Shown here in pieces: positions 14,812 through 16,970 of a DNA stretch of 16,970 nucleotides; the first letter of the stretch is position 1; every line of letters begins with the position of its first letter. The notes beneath the pieces are model-generated. The model had not been told where the DNA came from and searched no databases. It worked only from the letters and a program-made list of their open reading frames with translations. The position numbers and the translations under genes were made by a program. Source of the stretch: Candidatus Binatota bacterium (lineage in GTDB: Bacteria; Desulfobacterota; Binatia; Bin18); the NCBI GenBank assembly GCA_011523315.1, contig WTHE01000751.1:1-16970 (forward strand), read 5' to 3'.

Positions 14812-16554
14812 ATGCCACAGTTTGACACTATCGTGAAGGGCGGAACCGTTGTCGACGGAACACGGGTCCCGCGCTATCAGGGCGATATCGGCATCAAGAA
14901 CGGTAAGATCGCCGAAATCGGGAAGCTCAACAACAACGACGCGACCAAAGTGGTCGACGCCGACGGACTCGTCGTGGCCCCTGGCTTCGTCGATCTCCAC
15001 ACCCACTACGACGCCCAGCTGCACTGGGACCCCTACCTGAGCATCTCCAGCTGGCACGGGGTGACCTCGCTGACCATCGGCAACTGCGGCTTCGGCTTCG
15101 CTCCGCTGCGTCAAAAAGACGCCGACCGCGCCATGCTGGCCCTGTCGCGCACCGAGGCGATTCCGCTGGAACCCATGCGGGTGTCGATGAAGGTCGATTG
15201 GGAAACCTTCCCGCAATACATGGACCGGGTCTCGCGCATGCCGCTAGGCGTCAACGTCTCGCACCTGTTCCCGATTTCGCCTGCGGTCGCATACGTGATG
15301 GGCGGCTTTGACGACGCCAAGAAGCGCTTCCCCAACAAAGAGGAGATGGACACCATCATCGGCCATTACAAGGAAGCGGTGAAGGCCGGAGCGGCCGGCT
15401 GGTCAGCCCAGCGGCTGGTGCCCGAGAGCCGGGCGTCGGTCCAGCGCGACTATGACGGCACGCCGATGATCACCGACATTCTGCCGGATGAGTTCTATCA
15501 CAGCATGGCCCAGGCCATGGGTGAGGTCGGCGAAGGCTGCATTCAGTTCACCCAGTCGGGTGCGACCGAGCACACCTTCGGCATTGAGGACGACTTCAAA
15601 TTCCTGGAAAAGATGACCAAGGCGGCCGGTCGTCCCCTGCTGTACAACGCGATCCTGATCAGCGACAAGCATCCCGAGTCGCACAAGGCTCAGCTCGACT
15701 GGGTCAACGCCGCCAACGAGCGCGGCGTGCGGATCTTCGGCCAGGCGGCAACCGTGCGGGCGCCGATCCGGATGACGCTGGAAGACTGGAACCTGTTTGA
15801 CAGCGTTCCGGCCTGGAAGGAAGCCACGCTGGGCACGGTTGAAGAGCGCAAAGCCAAGCTGTCCAGGCCCGAGCTGCGCAAAGAGATGCGCGAGGACTAC
15901 GACGGCGGCGGCATGGACACCCTGAACGTCGTCCTGGGCGAGTTCCCCAAGTACATCGCCCGCAAGGTCCACAACCGTGACCTCAAGCTGCAGTACGAGG
16001 GGCTGTCGGTTGAGCAGATTGCCGAGAAGGAAGGCAAGCACGTCATCGACGCCATGCTCGACCTGTCGGTCGCCGACGACCTGCGCACCGAGTGGGCCGG
16101 CCCGATCGCCAACGGCGATATCGAGGGTTACAAAGAGCTGATGGGCTCGCAGTACACCCTGCCCGGCGTGTCGGACGGTGGCGCGCACGTGAAGTTCATC
16201 ACCCCCGGCATCTTCCCGACCGAAGTGCTGGCCTGGCTGGTCCGCGAGCAAGGCGTGCTGAGTCTGGAAGAGGCGCATTTCCGCCTGAGCGGTCTGACGT
16301 CCTGGGCGGCCGGCTTCAAGGATCGTGGCACCCTGCGACCGGGTATGGCGGCCGATATCGTGGTCTACGACCCCGACACGGTCAAAGCTCTGCCGAGCGA
16401 GATCGTCCACGACCTGCCGGCCAACGAGTGGCGGCGAGTGCAGCGGGCCGAGGGCTACCGGCACATCATGGTCAACGGCGAAGTGACCTTCAACGACGGC
16501 AACTGCACAGGCGCCACTCCGGGTGCCCTGCTGCGTAACGGCGCGGCCCGCTAG
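14812..16554 (+). CDS. D-aminoacylase-like amidohydrolase, copy 2
   Basis: This 580-aa paralogue of the preceding gene differs at about 86 positions by hand alignment, with no gaps. The HTH pair (H63, H65), C92 in GNCGFG and the SDGGAH motif are kept, as is the absence of His in the two segments that hold zinc ligands in D-aminoacylase. Differences cluster at 72-87, 230-257, 363-386 and 548-575, which may tune substrate choice. The start is ATG 14812, with AAGGAGGG (14799-14806) upstream and the same MPQFDTIVKGG N-terminus as copy 1. An in-frame TTG at 14740 is the -35 box, not a start. It ends before a strong terminator. Confidence 0.88.
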   Translation: MPQFDTIVKGGTVVDGTRVPRYQGDIGIKNGKIAEIGKLNNNDATKVVDADGLVVAPGFVDLHTHYDAQLHWDPYLSISSWHGVTSLTIGNCGFGFAPLRQKDADRAMLALSRTEAIPLEPMRVSMKVDWETFPQYMDRVSRMPLGVNVSHLFPISPAVAYVMGGFDDAKKRFPNKEEMDTIIGHYKEAVKAGAAGWSAQRLVPESRASVQRDYDGTPMITDILPDEFYHSMAQAMGEVGEGCIQFTQSGATEHTFGIEDDFKFLEKMTKAAGRPLLYNAILISDKHPESHKAQLDWVNAANERGVRIFGQAATVRAPIRMTLEDWNLFDSVPAWKEATLGTVEERKAKLSRPELRKEMREDYDGGGMDTLNVVLGEFPKYIARKVHNRDLKLQYEGLSVEQIAEKEGKHVIDAMLDLSVADDLRTEWAGPIANGDIEGYKELMGSQYTLPGVSDGGAHVKFITPGIFPTEVLAWLVREQGVLSLEEAHFRLSGLTSWAAGFKDRGTLRPGMAADIVVYDPDTVKALPSEIVHDLPANEWRRVQRAEGYRHIMVNGEVTFNDGNCTGATPGALLRNGAAR

Positions 16555-16590
16555 GCGCGCTCCTGCTGACCGTTAGGTCCCCATAACAGG

Positions 16591-16631
16591 CGGGGAACCG
16601 GAGGCGCATCCTCCGGTTCCCCGTTTTTTTT
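16591..16631 (+). terminator. Rho-independent terminator of D-aminoacylase-like copy 2
   Basis: A perfect 14-bp stem (16591-16604 with 16610-16623) encloses a CGCAT loop and is followed by eight T (16624-16631). This is a textbook intrinsic terminator. Confidence 0.95.
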
Positions 16632-16684
16632 GTGCCTGCCCTGTGCTAGATGCTGGGGCATCCCTGTCAGAGAAAGGAGAGCCA

Positions 16685-16970
16685 ATGCCAGACACTCTCA
16701 CCTATGTTTCCGCCGACGGCCATGTGGTCGAACCGGCCGACCTGTGGACCACCCGTATGGATCGCAAGTTCCGCGACCGGGCGCCGCGCGTCGAGTCGCG
16801 CGAAGACGCCGATTACTACATTATTGAGGGCGTGAGCGAGTTTCCGGTTGGGCTCGAAGGAGTGACGATTGAGGAAAAAATTCAGGGTCAGGTCACCACC
16901 CCAAAGGGTCGCCGCCACGCCGAAACGCGACCCGGCGCCTGGGACCCGCAGCCCCGCCTGGTCGATCAGG
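16685..16970 (+). CDS. Amidohydrolase_2 family protein (3' end beyond window)
   Basis: The frame is open from ATG 16685 to the window end (95 codons). It begins MPDTLTYVSADGHVVEPADLW, then RKFRDRAPRV. This matches residues 2-31 of the - strand amidohydrolase (VVSADSHMMEPANLW, AKYRDRAPRV), so it is a paralogue with the same D-X-H metal-binding start (here D11-G-H13). A sequence AAAGGAGA at about 16674-16681 is its ribosome site. It starts 54 nt after the terminator of the previous gene, so it probably has its own promoter; none is obvious. The remaining metal ligands lie outside the window. Confidence 0.85.
   Translation, partial: MPDTLTYVSADGHVVEPADLWTTRMDRKFRDRAPRVESREDADYYIIEGVSEFPVGLEGVTIEEKIQGQVTTPKGRRHAETRPGAWDPQPRLVDQ

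Noticed and set aside
1..16970. CRISPR arrays, tRNA/rRNA genes, insertion sequences
   Set aside because: No regularly spaced repeats, no cloverleaf or rRNA-like sequence, and no transposase or integrase reading frame were seen.

Overview
The window looks like a chromosomal segment from an uncultured, GC-rich bacterium with an outer membrane: there is a signal-peptide beta-barrel protein, and hand counts of two flanking 60-nt lines give 63-65% GC. It is dense in CoA-transferase, LLM-class (luciferase-like) oxidoreductase and amidohydrolase genes. That mix recalls Tectomicrobia/Entotheonella-like or Binatota-like genomes, but no marker gene is present and this placement is only an impression. 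The organism must decode UGA as selenocysteine if the reading of gene 3 is right.

Region 1 (1-2940) is a tight + strand operon: a family III CoA-transferase, an uncharacterised 349-aa protein with a DGLPLVPP motif, and a UGSC-family selenoprotein. The third gene contains an in-frame TGA (2671-2673) in a U-G-S-C motif, followed by a 7-bp hairpin with a GTG loop where a bacterial SECIS should sit. A conventional gene caller would split or truncate it.

Region 2 (2946-5283) holds a hairpin between convergent genes, a small thioredoxin-like [2Fe-2S] ferredoxin on the - strand, a divergently read RutA-like LLM monooxygenase, and an outer-membrane beta-barrel protein.

Region 3 (about 5374-10304) is a lower-GC cassette of three translationally coupled genes: a HEPN-domain protein, a PD-(D/E)XK nuclease resembling HamA, and a 1092-aa SF2 helicase resembling HamB. 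It reads as a Hachiman-like anti-phage system with an extra HEPN gene. Both edges carry degenerate fragments of an LLM gene 3' end, related to the intact LLM gene at 3344-4462. This suggests the cassette sits in, or was brought in by recombination at, a decayed LLM copy.

Region 4 (10341-16970) returns to GC-rich catabolic genes. It has a - strand amidohydrolase_2 protein and a divergent LLM oxidoreductase. These are followed by two about 85% identical D-aminoacylase-like amidohydrolases (580 aa each), each with its own related TTGACA promoter and its own terminator. The window ends inside a second amidohydrolase_2 gene paralogous to the first. The catabolic genes suggest degradation of acyl/amide or heterocyclic organic compounds, but no substrate can be named from sequence. 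No tRNA, rRNA, CRISPR array, integrase or transposase was seen.
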